A stretch of DNA of 64,000 bases from Promethearchaeota archaeon (GCA_014728035.1 WJMJ01000059.1:310001-374000), one strand, 5' to 3'. Positions 24,596 through 34,089 are shown, counted from the first letter of the stretch. Numbers and translations are program-made. Notes: generated by a model not told the origin, from the sequence alone.

Positions 24596-26014
24596 TTGGA
24601 TTTTGTACTCTCACTAACCATCTCAACAATTTTCTCTGCAATTTTGTTGTTTATTTCGCTTGGTATCTATTTGAAACGTCTAAGAGGAATTTTACCTAAC
24701 CTTACGGAAGCAACTGCCAATTCTCTACAGTTGTTCGCATTATCTTTGTTCTTCTTGGCGTTAGTAGCTACTTTCATCCAGCATACATCATTCTTATCAG
24801 TTACAGCAATTGCACTAATGTTTGGTATACTTATTGCTTCATTTCTTCAGTTGGTAACTGATGATGCTAAAAAGATGAAAGTGGGATTAATATTAGTTTC
24901 AATTGTCACTGGATTAATGACCATTGAAGCATTTTTGCGTTCCGTCTATTTATTACCCCCATTCTTTCTATCAATCGGTTTGCCTTTGTTGATGGTTACA
25001 AGTTTGCTCCTCTCAATCTATCTTGTGAAAGAATCATTCTCTCCATTCAGTGTATCAGGTCTTTTGCTTGTAATATCTTACATAATCGCAGGCTTTCTAT
25101 TCACTATTTCCGAGTTGGGTAGTTCTTCTCTTTTCATCCTTTACCTACATCCAAAGTATTTCTTTCTTCAAGTAATCCCGTTTGTAATTGGAGCAGCAAT
25201 ACTAGCATCACTTCTCCGTCCATGGAGATACATGGTTTCCCTCGGTCTATTGTTTTTTGCTTATACAATTGGCCTTGGTATAATGATTCCCGCTTTTATT
25301 GACGGAGATGTAATTATTTTTCAGACTATGTTGTTGCTTACTGTTGCATCATCTTTCGTAGCTATACCTTTGAATTTCTTTCTTGAACAGGTGTCCGAGA
25401 GCAGAGCACGAACGCCCAGGTACATTTCAGTAACATTGCTGTTTGTTGCAATTATATCAATATTGCATACAATGAATTACGCATTCTTTCTAAGTTATCT
25501 GGGTAATTTTGATGAGGGCTTACTATTCTTTGAATGGGTTCTTGGGGTTTCTGCTACCAGTACTTTTCTCTTAGCTGCCGCATCTGTTGGATTATCCAAA
25601 CGCATGCAAATCTATACTAGAGAAATTCTCATTGCTATTGGAGCAATATTGCTAACCCTTGGATTTCCTCTTATACGACGTATTCAATATGAGGATAGCA
25701 TGATTACCGTATTGGAATGGGACACTCTATTCATTCCGTTGCTTTTTCTAATTTTTGTGGCATTTATGGTCTTCTTTGGTGTGGCTAGAAGGATGGTCAA
25801 GGCCGGTGCGGTCCAAGCAGCGGTGCATTTTCTTACTTTCATGTTTTCAGCTCTTGGATTTGGTATTATCGCAATGTTCATCGAGCTTTTCCCATTACGC
25901 CTTCTAATAGTTATTATTGTTGGAATTATTGTACTACTGATTTTGGGTACACCTCGTACTATCGATAAAGTGTTTTCATTTTGGCGTTCTAAAGAAAACG
26001 TATCGGAAACATGA
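24596..26014 (+). CDS. Polytopic membrane protein of the GTPase operon
   Basis: 472 residues, mostly hydrophobic, about 13-14 membrane spans. No transporter, channel or kinase motif was recognised and there is no large soluble domain. The TTG start lies six bases after GGAGGT; the gap to the previous stop is four bases. It ends 13 bases before the GTPase start. Inference: it could be the membrane anchor or receptor through which the GTPase and the longin-like protein act. Confidence 0.8.
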   Translation: MDFVLSLTISTIFSAILLFISLGIYLKRLRGILPNLTEATANSLQLFALSLFFLALVATFIQHTSFLSVTAIALMFGILIASFLQLVTDDAKKMKVGLILVSIVTGLMTIEAFLRSVYLLPPFFLSIGLPLLMVTSLLLSIYLVKESFSPFSVSGLLLVISYIIAGFLFTISELGSSSLFILYLHPKYFFLQVIPFVIGAAILASLLRPWRYMVSLGLLFFAYTIGLGIMIPAFIDGDVIIFQTMLLLTVASSFVAIPLNFFLEQVSESRARTPRYISVTLLFVAIISILHTMNYAFFLSYLGNFDEGLLFFEWVLGVSATSTFLLAAASVGLSKRMQIYTREILIAIGAILLTLGFPLIRRIQYEDSMITVLEWDTLFIPLLFLIFVAFMVFFGVARRMVKAGAVQAAVHFLTFMFSALGFGIIAMFIELFPLRLLIVIIVGIIVLLILGTPRTIDKVFSFWRSKENVSET

Positions 26015-26027
26015 TGGAGGGAGATTT

Positions 26028-26573
26028 TTGGCGATAATCAAGGTAGCGGTGTTAGGAGATTCAGAAGTTGGCAAGACTTCTTTTACTGAGAGGTGGACAA
26101 AGGGTACTTTTCCAGATCCTGCTCTCTTGAAAACTACTGTTGGTGTTTCCTTTGACACCATTCGAACTGAATTATCCAATGGTGAAAGTGTAACATTGTC
26201 CGTATGGGATTTTGGCGGACAGAAGCGATTCATTGAAACACTGAAACAAATGGTTGATGGGGCAAAAGCAGGTGTACTCTTTTTTGATGCTTCTTATCTT
26301 CCAAGTCTTGATAGTGTGTACAACTATTGGGTTCCACTTATCCAAGACCACGGTGGGTGGGATTTTTCTGGTGGAGACGGTTGGAGATTCATCTTAGTTG
26401 GAAATAAAATCGATCTTCTTGGAGATGATTTTTCCAAAGTAGAGGAAGAAATGAATGCATTCTGTGATAAGTACGATACTGGCCATGCTTTGATCTCAGC
26501 AAAGACTGGTGTTGGTATGGAACAGCTTGATATGAAATTTCGAGATGTTATTGAAAGAGTTCTAGAGTCCTAA
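26028..26573 (+). CDS. Ras-superfamily small GTPase, divergent, last gene of the operon
   Basis: 181 residues. G motifs: GDSEVGKT (10-17), switch I Thr in LLKTTVGVSF, WDFGGQKRF (60-68), NKID (126-129) and SAKT (157-160). The G3 motif is DFGGQ rather than the DxAGQ of Rab. A Gly/Trp-rich insert (about 108-119) precedes the G4 strand, which is unusual. The C-terminus has no lipidation cysteine. TTG start with GGAGGGA upstream. Cotranscribed with a zinc-ribbon-like, a longin-like and a membrane protein; the last four bases overlap the convergent peptidase gene. Confidence 0.93.
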   Translation: MAIIKVAVLGDSEVGKTSFTERWTKGTFPDPALLKTTVGVSFDTIRTELSNGESVTLSVWDFGGQKRFIETLKQMVDGAKAGVLFFDASYLPSLDSVYNYWVPLIQDHGGWDFSGGDGWRFILVGNKIDLLGDDFSKVEEEMNAFCDKYDTGHALISAKTGVGMEQLDMKFRDVIERVLES

Positions 26574-27910
26574 CTTAGGAATTTCTCTACAATTCTTCTG
26601 TATCCTTTCACAGTTAGCTCCAACGAACCTATGGATATACGCTCATTTGGACCATGAATCATCGCCATGACTTCTCCCATTGACAATTTATCATCAAACA
26701 GAGAGAATCCGTACGCCTGTGAATTCCATTTTTGTCTGAAGAATCTACAATCCGTGACACCGGGTGACAATAGTGGAACAAGGCAGGATTCCTCTCCTAC
26801 TAACTCTTTCAGGACCTCTCTCATTGTATCAACTAATGGAGTATCGATATCACTAGCATTCCCGTAGGATGGTTCAGAACCTGCTTGTTCTGGAACTGGA
26901 CCAATCTCAATATCTTGTGCAAGATCACCCAACGCCTCCCTCACTGTTTTTAGAATGTACTCTCTATCTTGACCCGGTAGGCTTCTCACGTCAATATCGA
27001 TATATGCTTCACCTGGAACCACATTGACTTTTGTTCCTCCAGATGTGAGATTAGGAGAGATAGTCATGCGTGTTAATGCGTGAATCAATTTAGCTTGTTC
27101 GAGGTCGGTATTTGAGAGAACATCAATCGCTTTGTTAACAGTTAACCTGTTTGATATCAGTTTCTTTTGTGCGATACCGATTGGTAGATTCTCAACAAGA
27201 TGTCTTACATAAGTTGTATCAACAGGTGCTTTGTATTCAGTTAGTCTGAGGATTGCATTCGCAATCTTTTCAACTGCATTATCTGCCTTGTATGGCATTG
27301 AACCATGCTGTTCTGTACCAGTAGCGGTTAATCTGAGCCAAGTCCCACCTTTTTCTCCATATTGATAGAGAAAGTGATTTTCCCCCATTCTAAAGCCACC
27401 CATCTCTGATATTAGATAATCGACTTTTACTTTTTCAGGATAATTCTCAACCATCCATTTTGCACCGTACTGTCCTGCAGCTTCTTCATCTGCAACTATG
27501 AGCAGTTTCAGGTCACCTTTTGGTTGAAATTTTTCTTTGTGAAGATGTGTGAATGCAACAACTTGACCGACCACCATAAAGAGCATGTCTACCGTTCCTC
27601 TTCCCCAGATGAAACCATCTTTTTTTTCTCCAGAGAATGGTGGTATCTTCCATTTTGATTCGTCTTCTACAGGAACAACATCAACATGTCCTGGTCCCAA
27701 CATAAGGCTCGGACCCTCTCCTGTTCCTTGTATCTCGGCAAATAGATTCCCTCGTTCTGACGCAGTTACAAACACATCATGCTCGATATCATGTAATTCG
27801 AGATAGCTTGCTATTGATCTGATAGATTTCATTTCATTTCCTGGAGGATTGACACAGGTATTTCTAACGAGTTCTTGCAGTAGTTGGACAGCTTCGTCAA
27901 TCATACTCAT
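26570..27910 (-). CDS. M20-family metallopeptidase/deacylase
   Basis: 446 residues. Metal-site motifs in order: GPGHVDVVP (His, Asp), GRGTVDM (bridging Asp), ADEEAAG (catalytic Glu-Glu) and MIHGPNERI (last His). The dimerisation/lid domain lies between. The family covers ArgE, DapE, carnosinase and related amidohydrolases; no feature picks one. It is monocistronic, convergent with the GTPase operon. A perfect 14-bp palindrome at 27983-27996 lies upstream. Confidence 0.92.
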   Translation of the reverse strand: MSMIDEAVQLLQELVRNTCVNPPGNEMKSIRSIASYLELHDIEHDVFVTASERGNLFAEIQGTGEGPSLMLGPGHVDVVPVEDESKWKIPPFSGEKKDGFIWGRGTVDMLFMVVGQVVAFTHLHKEKFQPKGDLKLLIVADEEAAGQYGAKWMVENYPEKVKVDYLISEMGGFRMGENHFLYQYGEKGGTWLRLTATGTEQHGSMPYKADNAVEKIANAILRLTEYKAPVDTTYVRHLVENLPIGIAQKKLISNRLTVNKAIDVLSNTDLEQAKLIHALTRMTISPNLTSGGTKVNVVPGEAYIDIDVRSLPGQDREYILKTVREALGDLAQDIEIGPVPEQAGSEPSYGNASDIDTPLVDTMREVLKELVGEESCLVPLLSPGVTDCRFFRQKWNSQAYGFSLFDDKLSMGEVMAMIHGPNERISIGSLELTVKGYRRIVEKFLS

Positions 27911-27982
27911 TTCAGTTCATCAATGGAATAACCAATCTGGTATTTAATTTCTACAGAATCCTTTTTTCATCTCAAGAAAATC

Positions 27983-27996
27983 AGAACACGTGTTCT
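27983..27996. promoter_or_regulatory. Perfect 14-bp palindrome, possible operator
   Basis: AGAACACGTGTTCT lies in the 283-base divergent space between the M20 peptidase and the GTPBP1-like gene, 73 bases from the peptidase start. Which gene it controls is not shown. The rest of the space holds a TATA-like TTATATT near 28150. Confidence 0.45.
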
Positions 27997-28193
27997 AAAT
28001 ATTTTCACTTCTGAAGTATAATGAGTATCGGTAAGTGTGACCAACAAGATGTCTAACAAAACTGTTTCTGCATTCAAAGATTGCTTTATTTCACACAAGG
28101 TACTCACAAATGCTGACTTCAAATTTCTTATTGCAAAATCATCTTAACTTATATTCTATCAATTTCACATTGGTATGATTTGGAGATACACAC

Positions 28194-29858
28194 ATGGCAA
28201 CCATTGACGAACTCAGGACTATTCTCAAAATAGGTGAAAATGACACTACTGAGTTCAAGCAGAAACTGACAAAAACCGATCTGAAAAAGAAACGAAAAGA
28301 GAAGCTAATTTCCCGTATTCGATTCATGACACATGATCGCCCCTTCGAAGGAACCTTTCTTATTGGTGTAGAAGACATCAATGGAGAGTCATGGAATATT
28401 TTTGGTCTCTCCGAGTCAGCCCTCAAGCTTTCAGAAAAAGTCTTGACAACCATATGTGATGCTGCTGACGTAGAAATCATTGAAGAAACCCGAGTTGAAA
28501 CACCCAAAGGGCTGGTAGGAATCTATCTTCTAAAAAGAATTGCAGATGCTGATATTCGTGATACTTGCTCGATTAACATTGCAGGACGGGTCAACTCTGG
28601 AAAATCAACTCTCATTGGGGCTTTAGTTACTGGAATTCCCGATGATGGCCAAGGAAAAGCTCGATCGTTTCTATTAACTCATCCACAAGAAATCACACGT
28701 GGTCAGACTGCTGATATCCATATGGCCTTCATGGGATTTGATAGAGACAAAGAACCAATTCATCTTAGTAATCCATTGAGCAAATCCGAATGGGCCCGTG
28801 TGTTGGACCGTTCATCAAAAATCTTGATGTTTTTTGACGCTCCCGGTCACAAAGAGTACTCGAAGACAATGATTCGAAGCATTCTTGGCGGAGATGCTGA
28901 TTACGGTCTCGTTCTTGTGCCCGTTTCTGAGGAAGCAAGTCTTATTCATGCTTCTGAAATGAAGACAGGCAACAGGCGTTTGGATGATATCACTCGTGAA
29001 CACCTTATCCTCCTTTCTGGTAGAGATGTGCCTTTCATGATTGCTCTATCGAAAGTTGACAAGGCGAAATCTGATGACCTGGATTTTGTTAATACAGTTA
29101 CTCGTCAGACTCTAAAAGAGATAGGTAGAATTCCCGTAAGCGTGAAATCTCACGAAGACATAGATCCTATTGTGAAAGAGATTCGTCATGGTGTTGTAGT
29201 TCCTGTAATAGAGGCCTCTGCAACTGACCCCGAATCTCTCAAACTCTTGACTAAACTTCTTCAAGCTCTTCCTACTGACCTCAAAAACTCTGATGTCACA
29301 GGACCAGCTATCTCCTATGTAGATAAGGTGTATCGTGGCATCCCTGGCACAAATGTCGTGGTAACTGGAAATGTACGATCTGGTGTCTTCAAAAAAGGTC
29401 AACCTGTTCTCATTGGTCCCGACGAGAAAGGTAGTTACCAGGAGGGTCGTATAGCATCTATTGAAGTCTTCAAGAAAAGAGTGGGAACGGTTAAAGCGGG
29501 TGATATGTTTGGTTTTGACATTAAAGATGTTGACAAATTCAAGATTCGTCGTGGGCAGGTAGTAATAGATCCCGACCATTCATCACTCTCCAATCGTGTC
29601 TTTGAGGCAGATATTGTAGTAACTAGACATCCAACTCGTATTTCCGTTGGCTATTCTCCAGTATTGCAGTGCCAGACAATTCAACAAAGTGTGATAATGA
29701 AAAAGATTCATGATGCTGAATTTCTATCCGTTGGAGATTTTGCTACTGTTCAATTGGAGTTCATGCTATATCCGGAAGCTATCTCTGTAGGAGATAAGAT
29801 TGTACTTCGCGAAGGTAACACTCGTGCCATCGGTACTGTATCCAAACTGATTCATTGA
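28194..29858 (+). CDS. GTPBP1/GTPBP2-like translational GTPase
   Basis: 554 residues. An N-terminal extension (~120 residues) precedes the G domain: GRVNSGKST (131-139), EITRGQTAD (switch), DAPGHKEY (215-222), SKVD (286-289) and EASA. Two beta-barrel domains follow, as in EF-Tu. The EITRGQT switch and the extension match eukaryotic GTPBP1/2 and their archaeal relatives, which act in translation elongation, ribosome rescue or mRNA turnover. G4 is SKVD in place of NKxD. GGAG lies eight bases before the ATG. Confidence 0.92.
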   Translation: MATIDELRTILKIGENDTTEFKQKLTKTDLKKKRKEKLISRIRFMTHDRPFEGTFLIGVEDINGESWNIFGLSESALKLSEKVLTTICDAADVEIIEETRVETPKGLVGIYLLKRIADADIRDTCSINIAGRVNSGKSTLIGALVTGIPDDGQGKARSFLLTHPQEITRGQTADIHMAFMGFDRDKEPIHLSNPLSKSEWARVLDRSSKILMFFDAPGHKEYSKTMIRSILGGDADYGLVLVPVSEEASLIHASEMKTGNRRLDDITREHLILLSGRDVPFMIALSKVDKAKSDDLDFVNTVTRQTLKEIGRIPVSVKSHEDIDPIVKEIRHGVVVPVIEASATDPESLKLLTKLLQALPTDLKNSDVTGPAISYVDKVYRGIPGTNVVVTGNVRSGVFKKGQPVLIGPDEKGSYQEGRIASIEVFKKRVGTVKAGDMFGFDIKDVDKFKIRRGQVVIDPDHSSLSNRVFEADIVVTRHPTRISVGYSPVLQCQTIQQSVIMKKIHDAEFLSVGDFATVQLEFMLYPEAISVGDKIVLREGNTRAIGTVSKLIH

Positions 29859-29920
29859 TGTGTGATTATTTTGGAAATACAATGATAGGGAATATATGTT
29901 CCTTTCATCAAGCTATACCT

Positions 29921-30712
29921 ATGTTTACCTTACAGCTTGAAGAACATCATATCTCTTATCGGAAAAGTGGGACTGGTGATCCATTACTTCTGGTACATGG
30001 ACTCGGAGGTGACAACACATCCTGGGAATTTACCGAGCCATATCTTTCAAAAAACTTTGAACTGATACTACCAGACCTTCGATGTCATGGCGCATCGGGT
30101 TGTACAGAGGGCACCCCACCCCCCTCCGACTTTGCAGAAGATATGATTCGATTGGTTGAGTATCTAGAGATTGCCCCTATTCCTGTTGTTGGTACATCAC
30201 TTGGTGGAATGGTCGTGCAACAAATGATTCTAGAAAGGCCTGATCTTTTTTCTCATGCAGTTCTAATTGATACCACCCCACGTGTCGATGAGAGACTAGT
30301 TGATATGGTCTATGCTTGGCGTGAGGCTCAGATTGATGAAGGGGATAAAGCATACTGGTGGACAGCCACAAAAGACACACTAACTCCAAGATTTATTGAA
30401 GAAAATCCTGACACCTTGGACTATCTTCTGAATAAATTTCTATCCAGTGAGAACGAGGCTAATATACTTTCAGCAATTGGATTTGCAACTTTTGATGCGG
30501 TTAATCTGTTACAATCCGTTACTATTCCAGTTCTTGTCATTCATGGCGAAATTGACCAACTTATCATTCTTGAAGATGGTAAATTACTCCACAAATCGAT
30601 ACCTGGGTCTCGACTTGAAATCATTGCTGGATGTGGTCACAGTCCAGATATTGAGGTGCCTGAGAAACTTAGTTCGCTGATTACTAGTTTCGTAAAGAAT
30701 GAAGGTGCGTAG
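29921..30712 (+). CDS. Alpha/beta hydrolase
   Basis: 263 residues. Family marks: LLLVHGLGGDNTSW (oxyanion loop), VVGTSLGGMVVQQM (nucleophile Ser), VIHGEIDQL (acid region) and GCGHSPDIEVPEKL (catalytic His). Most like carboxylesterase or enol-lactonase types; substrate unknown. The open frame reaches back to 29855, overlapping the GTPase gene's stop, and an ATG at 29882 has GGA nearby, so the start is uncertain. The stop lies within the left arm of the terminator hairpin at 30707. Confidence 0.88.
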   Translation: MFTLQLEEHHISYRKSGTGDPLLLVHGLGGDNTSWEFTEPYLSKNFELILPDLRCHGASGCTEGTPPPSDFAEDMIRLVEYLEIAPIPVVGTSLGGMVVQQMILERPDLFSHAVLIDTTPRVDERLVDMVYAWREAQIDEGDKAYWWTATKDTLTPRFIEENPDTLDYLLNKFLSSENEANILSAIGFATFDAVNLLQSVTIPVLVIHGEIDQLIILEDGKLLHKSIPGSRLEIIAGCGHSPDIEVPEKLSSLITSFVKNEGA

Positions 30713-30730
30713 CAGTAAAAGCTGCTACGC
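30707..30730. terminator. Hairpin between convergent genes, overlapping a stop codon
   Basis: GCGTAGCAG and CTGCTACGC form a perfect 9-bp stem with a 6-base loop. The TAG stop of the hydrolase gene lies in the left arm, and the transporter gene on the other strand ends seven bases further. It could end transcription from both sides. Confidence 0.65.
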
Positions 30731-30737
30731 AAAAGAA

Positions 30738-32168
30738 TTACTCCTCCTCTTCTGGTTCGTCTGTGTATGCATATCCAAGACTTGCTAAGAGCTCCCTCTC
30801 TTTCTTGACATGGATTTCAGCCAGCCTTGCTTTTTTCTCTCTCCATTCAGGTCCTTCGAGTTTGTAGAACTTCCAGATAACTAAGAATGATATAGTCAAC
30901 AGAACAACTGGAATCACCATCCATGCTATCAATACACCAATCTCTACAGTGGCTGGTTGAGTTTCTGCACCCGAAACATATCCAAATGAAGCAAGAATGA
31001 GTGGCACTACCCCCTCTGCTATACTAATACCTGGCTTGGTAACGAACGAGTTGACACCTGCATACATACCTTCACGTCTTAGTCCTGTCACGCTCTCGTC
31101 ATAGTCGATCACATCTCCGTTCATGAGTGGGATCATGATGAACGAACCTGCGAATCCCACTCCCACAAATATCATGCCAATCATTGTCAGGATTACATTC
31201 AATCCGAAAAGGAGTATAATCATGCATCCGATTGCAAATGGGCCGATGAGGAGCAACATGCTCTTTTTAGTACCTACTGTTTCATTCTTAGTAATGAAGA
31301 ACCAGAAGCCAATCACTACTCCCGCAATTAATCCGATTATTTGCAGGAAGAACTCATCCATTGAATCTAGTACAAGCTGGACATAGTAAATTAGACCCAT
31401 TGGAAGAGCAGTCACAAGATAGATGCTTGTGAAGCTTATGAATTCAAAAGCAATGAATGAGCGATTTTTGAATGTTAGTTTGAGTGCTTCAACAAAAGGT
31501 GTTTGTTCTTCATGTTGTGTATACTTGTTTTCAGTGTAGAAATAAGTGCTTACGAATACAATGAATCCAACAAACAATGCTAGAAGTAAGTGAAATGTGA
31601 AGTATGGCATTACTGGATCTGTAGGCCCTGGTTGAATGATTGGCAGAATAATAATCGGCACTGCTATTGCAATCACACTGAAAAGAGTCTTCCAAACAAA
31701 GACTCGCGTTCTTTCTCTGTTCGATACAGCCATCTCATATGGCATGATATACAACGCAGTAGCTACCGCAGTGTACATAGTATCGTAGATAAACAATGCA
31801 AGGATAAGTTGAATAAAAAGCCCTAATTGATTTCCTTCAAGACCTGGAATTGGAGCCCAACAGAGAATATATCCAACAACAAGAATTGGAACGCCATATC
31901 GAATGTATGGGATTCTACGTCCTAGTTCATGTTTTGTCTTATCTGCAATATAGCCTATGAGTGGGTCATTCACGCTATTCCAAACAAGAAAAATCATCCA
32001 TGCAAGGAAGTTCAGTTCTACTGATAGCCCTCGAACATCTGTGAAATAGATTGCAAGTCCAGCACCTATCAAACCTTGAAGGAGTGCAACACTTGCATCA
32101 GCCATTGAGACCGATACTGCGCTCTTAGTGGGGATTTTCTCCTCGACCAGTGTTTCTGTGGCTGCCAT
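30738..32168 (-). CDS. MFS transporter, GPH (sugar:cation symporter) family
   Basis: About 476 residues, 12 membrane spans. The GPH signature follows the second span: WNSVNDPLIGYIADKTK, then GRRIPYIRYG. This matches the MelB-like symporters for glycosides, pentosides and hexuronides. Substrate unknown. The ATG at 32168 is preferred, with AGGTG about ten bases upstream; a GTG at 32180 is possible. Glycosidase-like genes occur elsewhere in the window but not next to it. Confidence 0.9.
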   Translation of the reverse strand: MAATETLVEEKIPTKSAVSVSMADASVALLQGLIGAGLAIYFTDVRGLSVELNFLAWMIFLVWNSVNDPLIGYIADKTKHELGRRIPYIRYGVPILVVGYILCWAPIPGLEGNQLGLFIQLILALFIYDTMYTAVATALYIMPYEMAVSNRERTRVFVWKTLFSVIAIAVPIIILPIIQPGPTDPVMPYFTFHLLLALFVGFIVFVSTYFYTENKYTQHEEQTPFVEALKLTFKNRSFIAFEFISFTSIYLVTALPMGLIYYVQLVLDSMDEFFLQIIGLIAGVVIGFWFFITKNETVGTKKSMLLLIGPFAIGCMIILLFGLNVILTMIGMIFVGVGFAGSFIMIPLMNGDVIDYDESVTGLRREGMYAGVNSFVTKPGISIAEGVVPLILASFGYVSGAETQPATVEIGVLIAWMVIPVVLLTISFLVIWKFYKLEGPEWREKKARLAEIHVKKERELLASLGYAYTDEPEEEE

Positions 32169-32305
32169 GTTAATCGACACCTGAGTTTGACTAGTGGTAC
32201 TTGTGTCTTTCCTTTCTAATTTGAAAGTTATCTTCTATCTTTTATTGGAATCATCTAATCTAGCTCGGTTTCGTTTTCTCAGGTTCTGAATCCATTCAAA
32301 TGAAG

Positions 32306-33559
32306 CTAGTCAGATTCCAGCAATTCATCCAGTGGAGGAGTTGTGATTCTCTTTTCAAGATAGTCCATCCATTTATTTCCTGTAACTTCTTCCAAGGCGT
32401 TTACAAAGTCTTCTGTTGTGGTTCTTGTCTTCTCCAAGCAGGTCTGTGCATATCTCTTTAATACCTGAATGAAGCCATTGCGTCCAATCTTCTCCCGTAT
32501 CTCGTGTAGTATTAGTGCTCCATAGAGATAGTAGAGAACTTGTGCATGGGGGTGAGTCCTCAATATCGATTTGATGGATGGCAAATCTTTCTGTTCTCTT
32601 AGATGCTTTCTTGCTCTATGTAGTGTTGATGAAAACCAGTCTTTTCCCAATATTTCCTCTGAAGCTAGGTACGATGTATATTCCGCACAAGCTTCATCAA
32701 TCCAGTTATGATAGTCTTCCACAGTAGCTTTGCAGAACCATGAGTGCGCTAATTCGTGAGCCCAAAATCTCAACAGGTTTTCTTTCTTATCCCGAATGTA
32801 TTCTTCTGACACATCATCCTGCATTACAATCAATCCACTTCTTGCATATCCTCCTCCAAAGTCTCTAGGAACCAGAATAATCTTCAGACTCTCAGCACTG
32901 GGTTTACCAAACCAGGATCTCATAAGTTTCTGAATTTCATAGAACTTTTCTTCAAGTGGTTTGAGTAGGTCTAGATTGCGTGGCTCTCCCCAAAATAATG
33001 TGCTATCCTCCTCTCTGATTGCATTCGATTTTGGTCTTCCGTGCAGGGTGAGATCCGTGCGAGGCCCTTCTGTTTTCCAGCGTGGTGGGGAATCAGAAAC
33101 TTTTGGTGCATTCATGATCCATATCCAATCTTCTGGGGCATGGAGAGTAATTGAGAATGAAGGCCTATCTGCGAAAGAAACCATGGGATACCAGAGAGCA
33201 TAGATTGCTAATTCGATACATTCCGAACGGATTCTACTTGTTGAAAAAGCGTAACGGTAAATTTTCCCCTCATAATCAAGCTCAAATTCACATTCTTGTT
33301 TATTTTCAAACTTGTCTGGAAGTTTTATTTCATAGGTGGTAGCTGGTAGGAAAATGTCTTCCTGCGTTCTTGTTTCAGTTGTTTTTATAATTACTCTCTC
33401 ATCATCTGCCAGCAAGTATAGATTGTTAATCTCCAGACATGGATTTAGAAGAAATTTTACATCCCCTGAAATATTGGCAAATCGAACTTTGCCACTGACA
33501 TGAATATGTGAAGTATCGGGTTGAATGGTTACATCAATATCTATCTTGTCAACTTCCAT
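32306..33559 (-). CDS. M1-like (gluzincin) metallopeptidase
   Basis: 417 residues, half the length of full aminopeptidase N. Zinc site: WAHELAHSWF (HExxH, ~268) followed by NWIDEACAEY, which aligns with the NEGFAEY block holding the third ligand. The N-terminal ~180 residues are the beta-rich M1 saddle domain. The GAMEN exopeptidase motif is not seen; the equivalent stretch reads SGLIVMQDD, so aminopeptidase activity is doubtful. The C-terminal helical domain is absent. GGTGA precedes the ATG at 33559. Confidence 0.85.
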   Translation of the reverse strand: MEVDKIDIDVTIQPDTSHIHVSGKVRFANISGDVKFLLNPCLEINNLYLLADDERVIIKTTETRTQEDIFLPATTYEIKLPDKFENKQECEFELDYEGKIYRYAFSTSRIRSECIELAIYALWYPMVSFADRPSFSITLHAPEDWIWIMNAPKVSDSPPRWKTEGPRTDLTLHGRPKSNAIREEDSTLFWGEPRNLDLLKPLEEKFYEIQKLMRSWFGKPSAESLKIILVPRDFGGGYARSGLIVMQDDVSEEYIRDKKENLLRFWAHELAHSWFCKATVEDYHNWIDEACAEYTSYLASEEILGKDWFSSTLHRARKHLREQKDLPSIKSILRTHPHAQVLYYLYGALILHEIREKIGRNGFIQVLKRYAQTCLEKTRTTTEDFVNALEEVTGNKWMDYLEKRITTPPLDELLESD

Positions 33560-33717
33560 CAATTTTCACCTTCTATCGTGTTTGTTAGATGAATTAAATA
33601 AAGTTGTTTTATCTGTGAAATTTTCTCAAATGATTTTTATAATCTTAGAACAAACTTGTTTAAGGACTTCAACTGAAAATCAGCTTTAATGCTACGATTA
33701 TATCTGATGTGATTTGA

Positions 33718-34089
33718 ATGAACAAAGAAAATCTCGAGGTTGCACTTCGCTTTAACAAATATATCAATGAAAGAAATCTTTTAGAATTGGGTAATTTGAT
33801 GACAGAAGACCACTCGTTCATTTCATCAAGCAACACTGTTGAGTCCGGAAAAGAACATATGATAGAAGCTTGGCGAGAATTTTTCGAATCCTATCCAGAT
33901 TACAGGAATATCTTTGAGTACACTGAAGTACACGAAGAATTGGTAATACTGGTAGGTTATTCGACCTGTTCTGAAGAATCTCTTGACGGGCCTGCTATAT
34001 GGACTGCAAAAATAAATGATGGGCTGGTTTCAGAGTGGAGAGTCTACGATGATACCATCGAAGTACGAACTAAACTTGGTATCAAATAG
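33718..34089 (+). CDS. SnoaL/NTF2-like protein
   Basis: 123 residues. A cone-shaped NTF2-like fold is suggested by the opening helix (VALRFNKYINERNLLELGNLM), SFISSSNTVESGKEHMIEAWREFF and the final strands IWTAKINDGLVSEWRVYDD. Members include polyketide cyclases, isomerases and many of unknown role. It is monocistronic between the M1-like peptidase and the membrane winged-helix regulator. Confidence 0.82.
   Translation: MNKENLEVALRFNKYINERNLLELGNLMTEDHSFISSSNTVESGKEHMIEAWREFFESYPDYRNIFEYTEVHEELVILVGYSTCSEESLDGPAIWTAKINDGLVSEWRVYDDTIEVRTKLGIK

Noticed and set aside
28049-28147. 32-residue plus-strand ORF (begins MSNKTVSAFKDCF) in the divergent gap
   Set aside because: No ribosome site, AT-rich like the surrounding spacer, and it overlaps the promoter area of the GTPBP1-like gene.
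29112-29579. 155-codon minus-strand frame inside the GTPBP1-like gene
   Set aside because: Antisense shadow of a clear EF-Tu-like gene.
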